Shown here piece by piece: positions 32,641 to 43,169 of a stretch of DNA of 64,000 bases (positions are counted from its first letter, which is position 1; the number at the start of each line of letters is the position of its first letter). The position numbers were made by a program, and so were the translations under genes. This DNA is from Trichobilharzia regenti (taxonomy: Eukaryota; Platyhelminthes; Trematoda; Strigeidida; Schistosomatidae): positions 171,801,509-171,865,508 of the forward strand of contig OX235262.1 in assembly GCA_944472135.2 (NCBI GenBank). Reading direction: 5' to 3'. The notes under the pieces are model-generated. The model ran no database searches. It saw only the letters and a list, made by a program, of their open reading frames with translations, and was not told the DNA's origin.

Positions 32641-34525
32641 TGTAAACACCAATAAAATATGAGTAAATAGATGCAAAATGTACATGGAATGTGGTAGCCC
32701 AAAATGTTCAAACAGACCGCCAAGGTCATTTGATGTCACTTCGAGGGTAATTTCAAACTGCTAAGTTCTGAAACAAAGGAAGGCATACAGTAATAAATTT
32801 TCTCAGTAGACAAAAAACAGCCATCTGAGTGAATCCGCTAGACACTGTTGCGCTCCCACAAGCGTCAACAAGCATGTCAATAAACGGTTAAACCACTTGG
32901 CTGCCTAGAATTCGGGAAATGGTATTTTTTCCAACCAAAACTAAAATAACGGCTTTGTTTAGCTAGCCCGGGAAAACCAGTGACTTCTCTACACTAAGTC
33001 TATATGAAACTTCTTATATTAGCAGTTATCAAGGTGTCAACAAGGACGAAATCCTTAAGGTATCCAGTGAGGACGGATGCAATCTTATTTTAGGTTTAGA
33101 TTGTAGAGTTAAGGTTATATGGGTTATGTCAGTTTTAGCAACAAATTCAGTAACCTCGTAGTCTCTTACTAAGAAACAGCTACTATTCACGATACTACGT
33201 CACCTACGGAATAGTTGCTTGTACGTCACCCGGTTCTACATGGTCCTCTTGGCAGGACTCTTTCATGTAGAATATTAGGAAACTATGATATGAGACATTA
33301 AACATCCCATGTTTTGAGACTTCTAGAGCATATTAAAATTTGATAGGGAAGATTTCAATAACGAAATCTCTTTTCTTTTGATGACGATACCGGAGGACTA
33401 ACTGGTGAAGGGATCAACTCCATTCACTTTAGTAACAGTCTTAACGACATATAATTAATCCCAGCACAGAGAAATCAAACTGGTTTATACAAGCTCGTAA
33501 AAACGATATTGGATATTGGACATTGAATACAGAAGCATACGTAAGAGAGTATATGAGTTACGATATCACATTTAATTCAGAATTATAGAAACCTGTACAT
33601 GTCTCGAGACAATTATTATTTGTGTTTTCCTCTTTCGATGTCAGTACAAGCTTATTTCTTTGGAAGCTCATTGAAACCAAATGTGTAGGCAAATTTGGAA
33701 ATTACAGACAAGCGGCATTTTCAATAAAATTTCCACCTGACAGATGCTTTTTGTTCCGAACTTCCCATGCGTTATTTCCCACTATATCGTATCAAATTAC
33801 GGAGAAAATTTATATTTAAATATAAAGGGGTGCTCGAAGATTTTTGGTAAGTTTATGGAGTTGGTGAAAGCTGTGTAAATCTTGTGACCACTGCTAACTG
33901 TCTAAGTATTCCTTCATATTAACTTGTTAGGTCAGGATTTTGGTTTTAATTAAGCAGATCGTTGTTGTGTTAATCTCAGAAGAAGGCTTTACAATTTCAC
34001 CTCACACATCATTGTCTAACTTAATAGGTTTGGCGTATGTATAAATGTACATTTAGTCAGAAAATCACTCTCCCCTTGGAAGTTTTCTACTGTGTTCACA
34101 GCCCCTAGTTTCATTGCAGGATTACTGTGTTTAAAAATTTCACCAGGAATTTCGATTGGTTCTTATATGTGAACATATATCGCTGTGGTAAGGTGAGCAC
34201 TAATATCTGCGTAAACCGCTAAGTGAACTTAACTATGGAGTTTTTCTTGAAAGCGTTTATATCCAGAGGTTGGCCTGTTATACTAGCTGAAGTATTTTCT
34301 CTCACTAGAGATTACTGGCATTTTCTTGTATAGTTAAAACTAAACATTTCAAGTAAATTGTTACTGTAATTATTTATCAGGGTCTAAGAAAATATAAATT
34401 TTGATTATCCTGTACTTTGTATGTGATAACTCAGTCAGTAAAGGATATTGAGATGTGATTTAATTTTCACCCTACTTCTGTGTTATTTTGGTCTAGAGTT
34501 GAAAAGTTAAGAGAATGGAAATTGA
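32641..34525. other. No recognised feature
   Basis: AT-rich unique-looking DNA. The ORF at 33622-33819 has no recognisable motif. It may be the upstream intergenic or intron sequence of the gene at 36355. Confidence 0.55.
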
Positions 34526-34529
34526 TTTC

Positions 34530-34645
34530 GATCACCAGCGTCAGCTGGAGTTAGTTGGGGAATCATCGGCAGTACGCACCCACCGAGGTTCGAATCCAGG
34601 ACCTTTCGGTGGCCAAGTTAAACTTTAAGCACCAGTAAAAATCAG
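34530..34645 (-). mobile_element. SMalpha-like repeat fragment
   Basis: The minus strand contains GGATTCGAACCTCGGTGGGT (the B-box region and the bases leading to the ribozyme). The remainder of the unit is gone. Confidence 0.65.
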
Positions 34646-34824
34646 TGGAGTGCAACCACATTGATAACCTTCAAATGCTCATTGAGCAGGTTACAGAAAC
34701 CTGGCAAATAATGTCAGCATCAATAAAATATGTTCGTCGATGTGTCACGCTATTAAATGGGATATCTGGCAAGTTTCAGCTTAGGTCTGGGAAAGATTAA
34801 GTTACTCTTTTAGCCAAGGACAAG

Positions 34825-34945
34825 TTAGGGTTAGATTAACCTAATAAGGGCGACATTAGAGTTGGTTTGAGTTAGGTTAGGGTTAGTCTAGGGATATTTT
34901 CACGTTAGGGTTAGGTTAAGGAAAGATTAGGGTTTTTTCTTAGGG
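34825..34945 (+). repeat. Interstitial telomere-like sequence
   Basis: Five TTAGGG hexamers (34825, 34877, 34905, 34927, 34940) plus several TTAGGT/TTAGAT variants lie in about 120 bp. TTAGGG is the usual flatworm telomere repeat. The tract is degenerate, so it is an old trace. Confidence 0.6.
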
Positions 34946-35021
34946 TTAGAAGGCCTAAATAATTACATACATAGAATGTAATTAAATTACTCTGTTGATA
35001 TAAGAATAGGGTATAATTCCT

Positions 35022-35163
35022 TTATGGATAAAATTTATTTTGATAAAGTTTCAGTCTGTTATACAGTAATATTTACTGATGACATTCCGTACACAATTTA
35101 TTGCTCAGGAAATATTACTGTATAACAATGAGACTTTATCAAAATAAATCTTACCCACAATGG
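35022..35163. repeat. Palindromic pair of PLE lineage-2 termini
   Basis: The left arm (35022-35078) is a minus-strand terminus and the right arm (35107-35163) a plus-strand terminus. Both contain ATACAGTAATATTT or its complement and the TTTATCAAAATAAAT stretch, and both end in a CCATTGTGG-type edge. No coding sequence lies between them. Both 3' ends point outward. Confidence 0.7.
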
Positions 35164-35404
35164 ATTTATACTCTTTTCATACTCCAACCTAAAACTAAGA
35201 GCTATTTTTTATTGTACTGAGAAGATGGTATCCTCTGTAACTATACATATTTTAGGCAGTTTTTTCATAAATATATGTATTCCATACACGAAAATGTCTC
35301 CTTCACGTGATTGGTGCGCTCGAGATCATTTTCTGATTGATATTTGGCGGCGCTTTAAGTTTAACTTTACCCTCCTGGTTATATGGCAAGCTCGTTTACC
35401 ATTC

Positions 35405-35600
35405 AGCCACCCTAGTGAATGCGTACTGATGATTCCCAAACTAAGATGAAACAGCTGTCCAGTACTCCCTGGTGGTTTTCAGTGATTCTCTAAGTGATAT
35501 CAATTCGTGGTCAATCTCGTAAAAACAAATCATCCTTACAAACCAACTCTTGGAGTTAGTTGGGTCGGCGACTCATCGGCCTAGACTCGAGTTCTAAGTG
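35405..35600 (+). mobile_element. SMalpha-like repeat fragments
   Basis: A broken ribozyme region (GCGTACTGATGATTCCCAAA, then GAAAC and AGCTGTCCAGTACTCCC) lies at 35416-35465, followed by the family tail (TGATTCTCTAAGTGATATCA). A second small piece lies at 35565-35600. Bases are missing in helix II, so it is inactive. Confidence 0.65.
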
Positions 35601-36354
35601 GTTGTAATCCTATGTCAGCTACTGAGGTTTATGCAGCCAAGCAGTCCTTACACAATAGATGTGGCTCTTTGTTAACTGCACAAAGATGCAAGTGCATTCA
35701 CAACCAGAGCTCCAAGCTGAAATTCTGACATGTGATATAGGGTTAGGATTCTTATCCGTCTGTCAAAATAGATGTATTACGGAAACTTAGAAATAAGCAG
35801 TATGGTATAGTCATTTACTAGTAAGCGATCAGTTTTTCATCGGTGGATTTCGGATGTAGTTAAAAGTGGGGCCTAGAGGAATACCAGTTAAATCACAAAC
35901 CATCCTCAGATGTACTACTTAACATTCACACTTATTAGTAGATATACTTCTGTTGGAACATCTAAAATTTAATGTTTATAAAGGATTTTTCAAGTAACAG
36001 TTTGTCTCAGCGTAAAATATGAATATAAAAAATACTTCAGTAGCACTCATCCTTCTGATGATTTCTGGGTGTGTTTAAGCTCACTACCATTCCAGACGAA
36101 TCAGTATTGTTCTCATTAAAGGCTTCTCGTTAGCCATGACCAGCTGGTGGTTGTCACACGCAATTGTTGTTTACACCTGAACTGTAATCTTTGTCAACTT
36201 GTTTCACACCTTATATGTGTGAGTGTCTGTGTAGAGCTGTTTCAGATTTCACTTTTTTTATCTTGAAAAGCCATTTGCAATAATTACTGTCAGTGTATTG
36301 ATTAGTGCTTTTTGTCTAATAAGTCTAATATCCTCTTAATTTCTTGGCTCACAG
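35601..36354 (+). other. Upstream region of the PPP1R15-like gene
   Basis: No repeat recognised. It ends with a splice-acceptor-like TTCTTGGCTCACAG directly before the ATG at 36355. Schistosome mRNAs can receive a trans-spliced leader at such a site, or an untranslated first exon may lie upstream; the sequence cannot decide. Confidence 0.5.
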
Positions 36355-37614
36355 ATGACAGAAAGTTGGTCTATCGGACCAACTTTTCATTTTGGTCCAC
36401 ACGCTTTACTTCCTGCCAGTGATCTTCAAATATTGTGCAATATACTTCAGTGTAAAGATTGTTGGTTCAGACGTTTGTACCATCAACTGGTAGCCAAGGA
36501 TTTACAGTCGACTCAAAGTGTAAAGTCAAGATCCAACAAAGTATTCGCTTCATCTTCACCATTTCACAGCCTTACACGAGCTATTCAAGCAGTATTACGT
36601 GGCTTCAATTTAAATCGCAATTGTCTGACAGAAATTGAATGTGAAACAACAAATTTAACTTCTCTGCTTCACTTACACATAAAATCTGATCATCATCATA
36701 TAACTTTGGTCAGTACTAAACTGTGTGTAAGAAAACGATATTGGGTGTGTCCTTCTCATGGTCGTCAGCTGTTCGACTTACTCTATTGTAGTGATGATGA
36801 TCTTAGTATTCCTGAAAAAGATGGCTTAGGTCTTCATTGTACTATTCGATCAATAATTCCCCAAGGTCACTCCGACTTCTTTCGCTCTGTTGAGAAATCC
36901 AGCTCCTCAGATGAAAGCGACTGTCCAGAACCAACGTTCTCAGTTAAGATCAGTTATACACCTGAGTTGTATTTATTACAGTCGTCTACAAATTCTCATA
37001 AGAAATTACCAGCAGATACTAATTCAGCTTGTTTCACGTTACCGGCGAAACTTGGGAACAAGCGACTGAGTGAAGTAAATAAAAAATGGTTATTCACATA
37101 CAGCGTAAATAATGCGGCGAAAAAAGTTATCTCTAGTAAGAGTGGGTCGTCAGATTCCTGTTGTATTGATAAGACTCTCAACAGTTCAAGACGTGTACGT
37201 TTTCCTAGCGGTAATCCTGTCTCGGCTGTCTACAACTTACGAACATATGCTACAGCAAGCAGATTAGAACGATCCAATCGTATTTGGGAGATAGAAGCAA
37301 GATCTCGTTATTTTGATCGTTTAAAGTATTTAATATCAGAAGGTTATGAACCTAATGTAGCATCACAGCTAGCTGCGGACGATGATGGTGCCGCTGAATC
37401 TAAAAGCGAATTTACCAACGATAGTGTAGAAAAATTAAAAGATTTACAGTTCACTGGTGGTGAACCATCTAAGCAGGCGAAAACGCGACGCCGTAAACGT
37501 CATCGTAAAAATAAACGTGATCACAAATCTCAGTGCCCTCCACATGTACATAATCCCACAGATTCTAGTTTTCTAGTGAATGGAATAAACGGTAACTATC
37601 AGAAATTTGTATAG
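36355..37614 (+). CDS. Putative PP1 regulatory subunit, PPP1R15 (GADD34/CReP)-like
   Basis: This single open frame of 419 codons in a repeat-poor stretch is the best host gene in the window. Near the C-terminus it has RVRF (280-283), a classic PP1-docking motif. 28 residues after the valine (V281) comes W311, in IWEIEARSRYFDRL (310-323). The same spacing and pattern (RVxF, then W-x-x-x-AR-x-R-x-F) form the conserved core of the R15 proteins, which bring PP1 to phosphorylated eIF2alpha with G-actin and so end the translational block of the integrated stress response. The long N-terminal part is not recognised and has cysteine clusters but no obvious membrane anchor. A basic tail (376-391, TKTRRRKRHRKNK-like) may be nuclear or RNA-binding. 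The start was chosen because it is the first ATG and directly follows an acceptor-like AG. Other RVxF proteins remain possible. Confidence 0.65.
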   Translation: MTESWSIGPTFHFGPHALLPASDLQILCNILQCKDCWFRRLYHQLVAKDLQSTQSVKSRSNKVFASSSPFHSLTRAIQAVLRGFNLNRNCLTEIECETTNLTSLLHLHIKSDHHHITLVSTKLCVRKRYWVCPSHGRQLFDLLYCSDDDLSIPEKDGLGLHCTIRSIIPQGHSDFFRSVEKSSSSDESDCPEPTFSVKISYTPELYLLQSSTNSHKKLPADTNSACFTLPAKLGNKRLSEVNKKWLFTYSVNNAAKKVISSKSGSSDSCCIDKTLNSSRRVRFPSGNPVSAVYNLRTYATASRLERSNRIWEIEARSRYFDRLKYLISEGYEPNVASQLAADDDGAAESKSEFTNDSVEKLKDLQFTGGEPSKQAKTRRRKRHRKNKRDHKSQCPPHVHNPTDSSFLVNGINGNYQKFV

Positions 37615-38750
37615 CTTAAACCTCACATATTATATTACAAGGAAGTTATTTGTTTATTCTTTTATACTACTACTATACTACTCAGTGAATATCTCTATCT
37701 GTGATATTTGCTTTAAATTTGATTGTAAAAAATATTTTTCTATACAGAATCTCATTGTATTGATTTACTGGTATAAAGTTACTTTTAAGAAAACGTTCAT
37801 TCTTTACACTTATTCCTTACATTTTCGTTACACTAATACCAGTGGGTATTTTCTTTATCCCAGCGGGCTTTCTGTTTAAGCGTTCAAAATTTTGCGAAAT
37901 TTGTTCGTCAGGCAAGTTTCCAGGAGTCGTAGGATATCATGGTTATGTAGTCTTTCCTTAGTAGTAGTATGCTGTTTCGTGCCTCTGAAAGGTGGTTCTT
38001 CATTGTAAAAAATACGAGTGTTTGTTGAGTGTTAGTTTAGACAACGGCTTACGTATTTGGGTTGAAGGTTGCCCTAGTGAGACTTGTATGTGTTAATGAC
38101 TTGACGTTATGTGCTGGTTGAAACGAGGTCGCAGTGTGCATTATAGTTCGATAGAGTAAAGACAAAAATAAAAAGTGAATTTTCTAATATTGGGATTTCT
38201 GGACGAAGTCTTACTGCTCACTTGGTAGATCTGGCGAGACCAGGATGTCTCTTAAAGGTGACAGTCTCTCCAGCTACATTACTACGTATTTTTCCTAGGG
38301 GAGGAGGGAGGGGAGAGCTGGTACAGGTCTTACTACTTTCCGATGTCATTGTTCTTCAGGTGAAGACAACTTTGTGAGATTCAGCACATTTGGGCTGCTT
38401 CCAGAAACCTCAAACAAATGTCCTTTAAATTTCGCGGTTAGGCGCGATTAACTCATCTTTTGCCTTATATATGGTGAAGACCGATTTCTGGGGTATTTTT
38501 AGAAGCCAGAAAGTATCAACCCCAGGCCTTCTTCCAGCCGTCTTTTCCCATTACCAGTATTGTGACTTTTCTTACATTGCAACCATAACTGACAATAATC
38601 AAACACCCCATTCCATACTGTCGTTGATTTTAAACTGTAGATTTTCCCCGAACTTTTTGTTAGGTGAAATAATGATTACTGAGTATATTTGTTCAACTAA
38701 CTTATTTTCAAGTATTGGTTTTGTAGGAATTTTTTTGTTGTTGATTGGTC
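37615..38750 (+). other. Probable 3' untranslated region and intergenic DNA
   Basis: AATAAA at 38167-38172 is a candidate polyadenylation signal for the gene ending at 37614. The ORF at 38471-38803 reads into a repeat and is not supported. Confidence 0.4.
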
Positions 38751-38754
38751 AGCA

Positions 38755-39185
38755 TGGGCTGACATCGGTTAGAGAGTACTGGACACTTGTTTCGTCAGCC
38801 TAGTTTGGGACTCTTCATCAGTACTCAGTCATCGGGGTTCCAACCCCAGGTTACAAGACAAGCTCGTAGACCATTAAGTCACTGGGACCCAATCCAATAA
38901 CCAGCCCATGATATAAAAATTTAAGACCATCATTTATTTCGTTGTAATATAAATTATAATTCTAACTTCTGCTAATTCACGTAGCGTGGCCGCTTCTCAA
39001 TGTCTTCTTCGATGAGTAACTGTCCTCACCTTCAGCCTGCTGTATCCTACTAGTCACTGCTTCCTTCTAGAACACCAGGTCTACAAGCTCGCCTTGTAAA
39101 CCAGCAGGCTTTGAGTTCAAAGCCCAGCGAGTGCGTACTGATGAAGAGTCCCAAACTAGACTGACGGAAAGGCTGTCAAGGATAG
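38755..39185. mobile_element. Divergent pair of SMalpha-like hammerhead repeats, second locus
   Basis: The left unit is on the minus strand (38755-38910), with B-box complement GGGGTTCCAACCCC at 38837 and ribozyme at 38774-38827. The right unit is on the plus strand (39060-39185), with ribozyme region GCGTACTGATGAAGAGTCCC followed by GGAAAGGCTGTC. The middle (38911-39050) matches the middle of the 10915 locus, including GTCTTCTTCGATGAGTAACT. The pair therefore descends from one inverted dimer or formed by the same route. Confidence 0.75.
38774..38827 (-). ncRNA. Hammerhead ribozyme with a single core change
   Basis: Minus strand: helix I GAGTACTG pairs perfectly over 8 bp with CAGTACTC. The core reads ATGAAGA instead of CTGAAGA. 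Helix II keeps GTC/GAC and CC/GG, GAAA is intact (38790-38793), helix III is ACA/TGT and the cleavage triplet is GTC. The one change falls on the invariant first core C, which is expected to stop cleavage. Confidence 0.7.
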
Positions 39186-39645
39186 ATTACTGCTTATGTC
39201 CACATCTATGTGCATTTACTCTTACCTGCTCCTGGGGAGCTGATTATGTTGGACGTTGTTAGCGTACTCTCCGAAAACGTGTAGCTGAACACTATCCGGT
39301 TTGGTTAATGAAAGGCGAACGTAGAACTGCAAAGTCGTCTATTTGTGATTACCTGTTAGAGTCTGATGATATAGCCCCACGTGATTCGTCCTTCAAGGTG
39401 ATCTACATGGCAAAATCGAATCACTCCAAAAGTTTACGTTTTCTTCACTTATGCATAACCGAAGCTGTAGCTACACATGAACAGAAACCTAAATTATGTG
39501 TTCAAAAACGTCTTGCTAACCTCTTTCTTTACCTTGGTCGTAGCAATGTTCTTTTTAGTCTTTATGTGTTAGCCATCTCAGTCGTTGCAGCTCAACAACC
39601 TCATCAATTTAACCTTTGCTCTTTACCTAACATTAGATGCCTAAC
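39186..39645 (+). mobile_element. PLE lineage-1 GIY-YIG domain fragment
   Basis: FTLTCSWGADYVGRC at about 39218 is the endonuclease start (DYVG for the YIG half). After a stop it continues as LRKRVAEHYPVWLMKGERRT, SSFKVIYMAK and LHLCITEAVATHEQKPKLCV, which match the C-terminal part of the copies at 50268. It begins immediately after a hammerhead repeat. Confidence 0.75.
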
Positions 39646-39699
39646 CTGAATATTACTCACCATATTATACCACATAACATGGGAGATAGAACACAGACA

Positions 39700-39985
39700 C
39701 CTATGATCAAAGACGGCTAGCCTTTTCATGTCTTCCATTTCCAATGGTCATGCCTCACTCACAGCCATGAAGGAGGACGGCGAACTTGCACACGCCCTTC
39801 GGTCAACAGCCAGCCGGATATCGCATCTACTAAACCAGAGATGGCGTAAGTTGGCATATGCTAAACGAGCCCTCTGTATCCGTGCTAGGATTTTGTCAGC
39901 GATCAACCCACTGACGTTGCTTAATGCAACTCCCCAAATAGGTGAAGTGGTCAACATGCTCTACCATTTTACTCCCTCTCTGTAA
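39700..39985 (-). mobile_element. LINE family B fragment, minus strand
   Basis: The minus frame 39748-39957 reads LARIQRARLAYANLRHLWFS followed by RCDIRLAVDRR. This aligns with IMKARVAYIDLSHLWCRRDV at 52840 in the family B copy. Confidence 0.7.
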
Positions 39986-40234
39986 GCAAGGAGTCGGTGC
40001 AGTCCAGTCTTGTAGCATTATATTACACTTACCAGGAGCTAGTCAGCCGCTTGTGGTGGTGAGATTTTTTATTATTAGTGTCTTCACTTAGTAAGACAAC
40101 CTCATCCACATACTCTGAGTCGGCATGAGTGTTACCTTCTAACTAGTCTATCCCTAAGTCGCTAAAGGTATCTAGGGCGAATCCCATTGGTATATCTGTA
40201 GTAAGATTAAACAAAAATAGCGACACTAAACATC

Positions 40235-40705
40235 CCTGATGGACACTGCTGGGATCATTAAGCTCCCTGTGAAGTTACACCGATTGAAATGGTTAGGACA
40301 CGTGTTACGTATGCATAGCCGTCGCCTTCCTCGACGGGCAGTGCCAACTGACATTAGGTTGGAAAGAGCCAGTGGTGGTCAAGCCAAAACATGGCTTCAT
40401 CGGTCAGTGAAATCCACAACATTTAGTTTAAGCCGGCCTCGTAGGAAAGTGTAGACTTCCTGGTTGCCGTCCTTGGGACGGTAAAAACCTATGGCTGGAA
40501 ACAATTGGTGATATGGCTCAAAATCGTTCTCAATGGCTGGCGCAGATGCATCCACTCCTTGTTACTTATAATTTCTAGTGTTCTTCGTTATTACTATTCC
40601 TTTTGTCTCATACCCTTGTTTACTGTCTCTATTTTGCATTTCTCCTAATTTCTGCTTTTGCTTCTTGTGCTACACATCGGTGCAAAGTTGTATGTTGAAA
40701 ACAGA
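40235..40705 (+). mobile_element. LINE family B fragment, plus strand
   Basis: KLHRLKWLGHVLRMHSRRLP and RRAVPTDIRLERASGGQAKT at 40269-40380 match the C-terminal region of family B. The 3' end GCAAAGTTGTATGTTGAAA at 40681 is shared with the copy at 14819. It is divergent to the piece at 39700. Confidence 0.7.
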
Positions 40706-40714
40706 CAGACAGAC

Positions 40715-41150
40715 ATAGGTTCGGCTATGTGTAAAAGGCGGGTTCGAATTCTGTTGGAAAGGTTCGTTGGAATGCGATAGATAACTTTGAAGGCGCTATT
40801 GCTGTGCATTTGGTGACCGCTATCAATCAAATGGGGGCAAACCAGAGCTTCTTATAGATTTTATTTGACCTCTTCCAAACTATGAAGGAAGATGCTCATT
40901 AGTACGTTTGTTGAGCTGTCTAGTTGTTCGCCCTATATAGCTCTCTCCACAGGAGCAACTAAATTTATAGATATACATAGAAGTAGCGCAGCTAGGCAGC
41001 TTGTCTTTCGCTTGAGCAATCATAATTGGTTGGCTGGAAAATAAAAAAAAAAAACAATGAGTGGCAGCAGTATAAGTCCGTTTTATTGCTTTCGATAATC
41101 TCAGCTGTAAGACCCCACTAGCCACGTCCCCATTAAATTGAAATTTTATG
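40715..41150 (-). mobile_element. PLE lineage-1 endonuclease fragment, minus strand
   Basis: Minus frame 40880-41125 reads LRLSKAIKRTYTAATHCFFF, then TSMYIYKFSCSCGESYIGRT, a well-kept GIY-YIG start (YIYKF and SYIG) followed by TRQLNKRTNEHL. The C-terminal part continues with frame breaks to about 40720. Confidence 0.78.
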
Positions 41151-41394
41151 AAGAGTTGTTTCTTTTTAACTGTTGTCAGTTTCTATTGTATCTGGTGTTT
41201 ATGTGTCTCCTTACAAATCTACTAGTAGATTTGTTGTTATCATTGAAACTTAGAACTTTTTGATAGCACTTGATCCATTTCGTGCATCTTAATGTCATTT
41301 GCTTTCATTATTTCACCTATCTCAATTATAACCCTTTAAAAATGACGTATGTGTATTGACTGAGCAACTATCGGTGTGGTTGATTACCTTTTAA

Positions 41395-41480
41395 CATAGT
41401 ATGAATATGATTTTACAGTTTGGAGACGGATTCGAAAAGAACTGTCTCATCACTGAATACGTTTTTCTCTTGTACATGAG
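41395..41480 (+). mobile_element. PLE lineage-1 3' terminus with hammerhead-like relic
   Basis: TTTACAGTTTGGAGACGGAT followed by TCGAAAAG, a short CTGTC block and CACTGAATACG follows the order of the lineage-1 terminal motif. The first core string is lost. Confidence 0.4.
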
Positions 41481-41744
41481 AATATGAGTATGCTATACCA
41501 TCTATAGGACATCTGAACACTTATGGTGTGCTTAATGAGGTGTTGAAATTATCTGCAAATAGAGGAAAGGTAACTTTACATATGTGTCTGTGAACGACAA
41601 TAACTTTTTTTTCTGAGGGGCTTGTTACTCTTTTCAGTTCACTGTAGGAAAATCGATATTCAAGGTTAATAATCCTTGATCTAATGTTTGCTAGGTGTCT
41701 TGCCATCATGATGAACTCCCCATCCAGGCATTAATGAAAACAAA

Positions 41745-42050
41745 ACACATAGTTCAGCGAAGAGTCTCAGTTTTCATTTTCTTAGCTGTAAAAAAAACAG
41801 GTAAACAAACAAAATTAAGTCATCAAAAATCAGCAAAGTTGTTACCATGATAGTAGAAGTGTTGAAATTCTCCTTTGTATGCACAGCTCGGTGTTTCTAT
41901 GTGAATGGCCAGAGCTTCAGTGATACAAAGAAGACGAAACTGTATTGCCTTTGGTAGGTTATTCTTGACTTTGTATATTACTTTGATGCAGGAAGCGTTT
42001 GTTCAGATGGAATGATCAGTACCAGATGTTCAATTATCGCACTCTGAATT
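41745..42050 (-). mobile_element. PLE lineage-1 C-terminal fragment and terminus, minus strand
   Basis: The minus strand gives a SAIIEHLVLIIPSEQTLPAS-like segment near 42000 and a LKLWPFT-type C-terminal segment near 41905. The terminal motif ACAGCTAAGAAAATGAA follows, with the GAGACTCTTCGCTGAACTA hairpin end at 41750-41768. Confidence 0.65.
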
Positions 42051-42055
42051 GTTAT

Positions 42056-42200
42056 TATTAGTTGGTTGGGAGCGATTGGCAGGAAGTCTGGAACTAGGTA
42101 CTGTGCTTGTTGAAACTCATCAGTCAGCAAGGCGTATCTGCCTCTTGAAGGAGAACTTATCCATTCTGAGATTACAACCCACTCCGCTCAATCCTGCAGT
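42056..42200 (-). mobile_element. SINE-like repeat, family 4, minus strand
   Basis: It is the reverse complement of a stretch recurring at 51470-51665. Shared blocks include the ATTGGCAGGAAGTCTGGAAC region and the CAGTAGAGACGTTACCAC end. The plus-strand version starts with AGTCTAGTGGTAGTAACG, which resembles a tRNA A-box. Confidence 0.55.
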
Positions 42201-42204
42201 AGAG

Positions 42205-42300
42205 ACGTTACCACTGTTTAGCGAAGAATCTCTTTTCAACGACTTCAGTCGTATTTATATTACAGAAAAAGAAGGCATTAAGTGGCAGTAGAAATTGCTC
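42205..42300 (-). mobile_element. PLE lineage-1 terminus, minus strand
   Basis: TTTAGCGAAGAATCTCTTTT followed by CAACGACTTCAGTCG is the complement of the lineage-1 terminal motif (GAAAAGAGATTCTTCGCTAAA). No coding part is attached. Confidence 0.5.
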
Positions 42301-42339
42301 GGTCATTACTGCACATGTGATAAAGTAAAGATAATTAAT

Positions 42340-42525
42340 GTGCGTCGGTGGCACAGTGGTTAGGACTCTCACCGACCATGCAAATGGTCCGAGGTTCGAG
42401 CCATGCCGACGCACACCTTGATATTTATGGTCGACCTGCAAATTTCTGGCTACCGATATCCACGCTGAAAATTCCTACATGTACCAAAAATATGTGTGGA
42501 ATCAAGCTCTAATAAAAAAAATGTA
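42340..42525 (+). mobile_element. tRNA-headed SINE, family 2
   Basis: The head GTGCGTCGGTGGCACAGTGG is the same as family 1 and includes the A-box; AGGTTCGAGCC at about 42390 is the B-box. The body differs from family 1: GATATTTATGGTCGACCTGC, GGCTACCGATATCCACGCTG, then GTGTGGAATCAAGCTC and an A-rich tail. A sister copy lies at 55139. Confidence 0.85.
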
Positions 42526-42629
42526 CTAAGGGGTGGGGGGGGGTAGAGTTGAAGTGGATAAATTACAAAACTATTAAAGATTATTAAATAACGAAAAATA
42601 CCCATATATTCATAAATAAAAAGTTTTTT

Positions 42630-42705
42630 TGTTCAGCGAAGAAATTTGTTTTCAACGACTTCATTTTCAAGTTTTTACAATCGTATTTATATTACAAAAA
42701 AGTTA
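42630..42705 (-). mobile_element. PLE lineage-1 terminus, minus strand
   Basis: TTCAGCGAAGAAATTTGTTT and CAACGACTTCATTTTCAAG, then TTTACAATCGTATTTATATT: the complement of the terminal motif, with CTTGAAAATGAAGTC in the core and helix II position. Confidence 0.5.
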
Positions 42706-43169
42706 TTAATTGTCACTAAATATTTGTTTGTTTTATAAGTGAATTGATACCAAAAAATTTTAACAAAAAAATGTCAAGTGTTGTCTAAAAATTTTAAAAT
42801 TTAGAGTACGTTTACGTAAGAATAAAGATGTGAAGTGGAATGAATTCAAAAAACATTTTTGACGCATAATTTAGGTTTTTGTCCATGTATAGATAGAGCT
42901 TCGATTATGTATGTATAAGTGGAGAAAACTTGGGCTTTTGGAGTGATTAGATTTGGTCTTGTAGGTAATATTAAAGGATAAATGACGTTGGGGTGGGTGG
43001 GTGGGTCTGAATGAGCTTACTGCAGAAGGTGTTCACAGATTGAAGGCTGTGTCGTCCTTTACCCACCTCTCATTAACCGAACCGGGTAGTGTTTGGTTAC
43101 GCGAAGTGTAGCAGTTATTATATTGGGGGTATTCGAAAAAAGGCATGCTTTAGATTCTTTGCTTATTAC

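Noticed and set aside
35040..35090. Hammerhead in TTTACTGATGACATTCC on the plus strand
   Set aside because: The CTGATGA string has no GAAA at a suitable distance and lies antisense to the PLE terminus.
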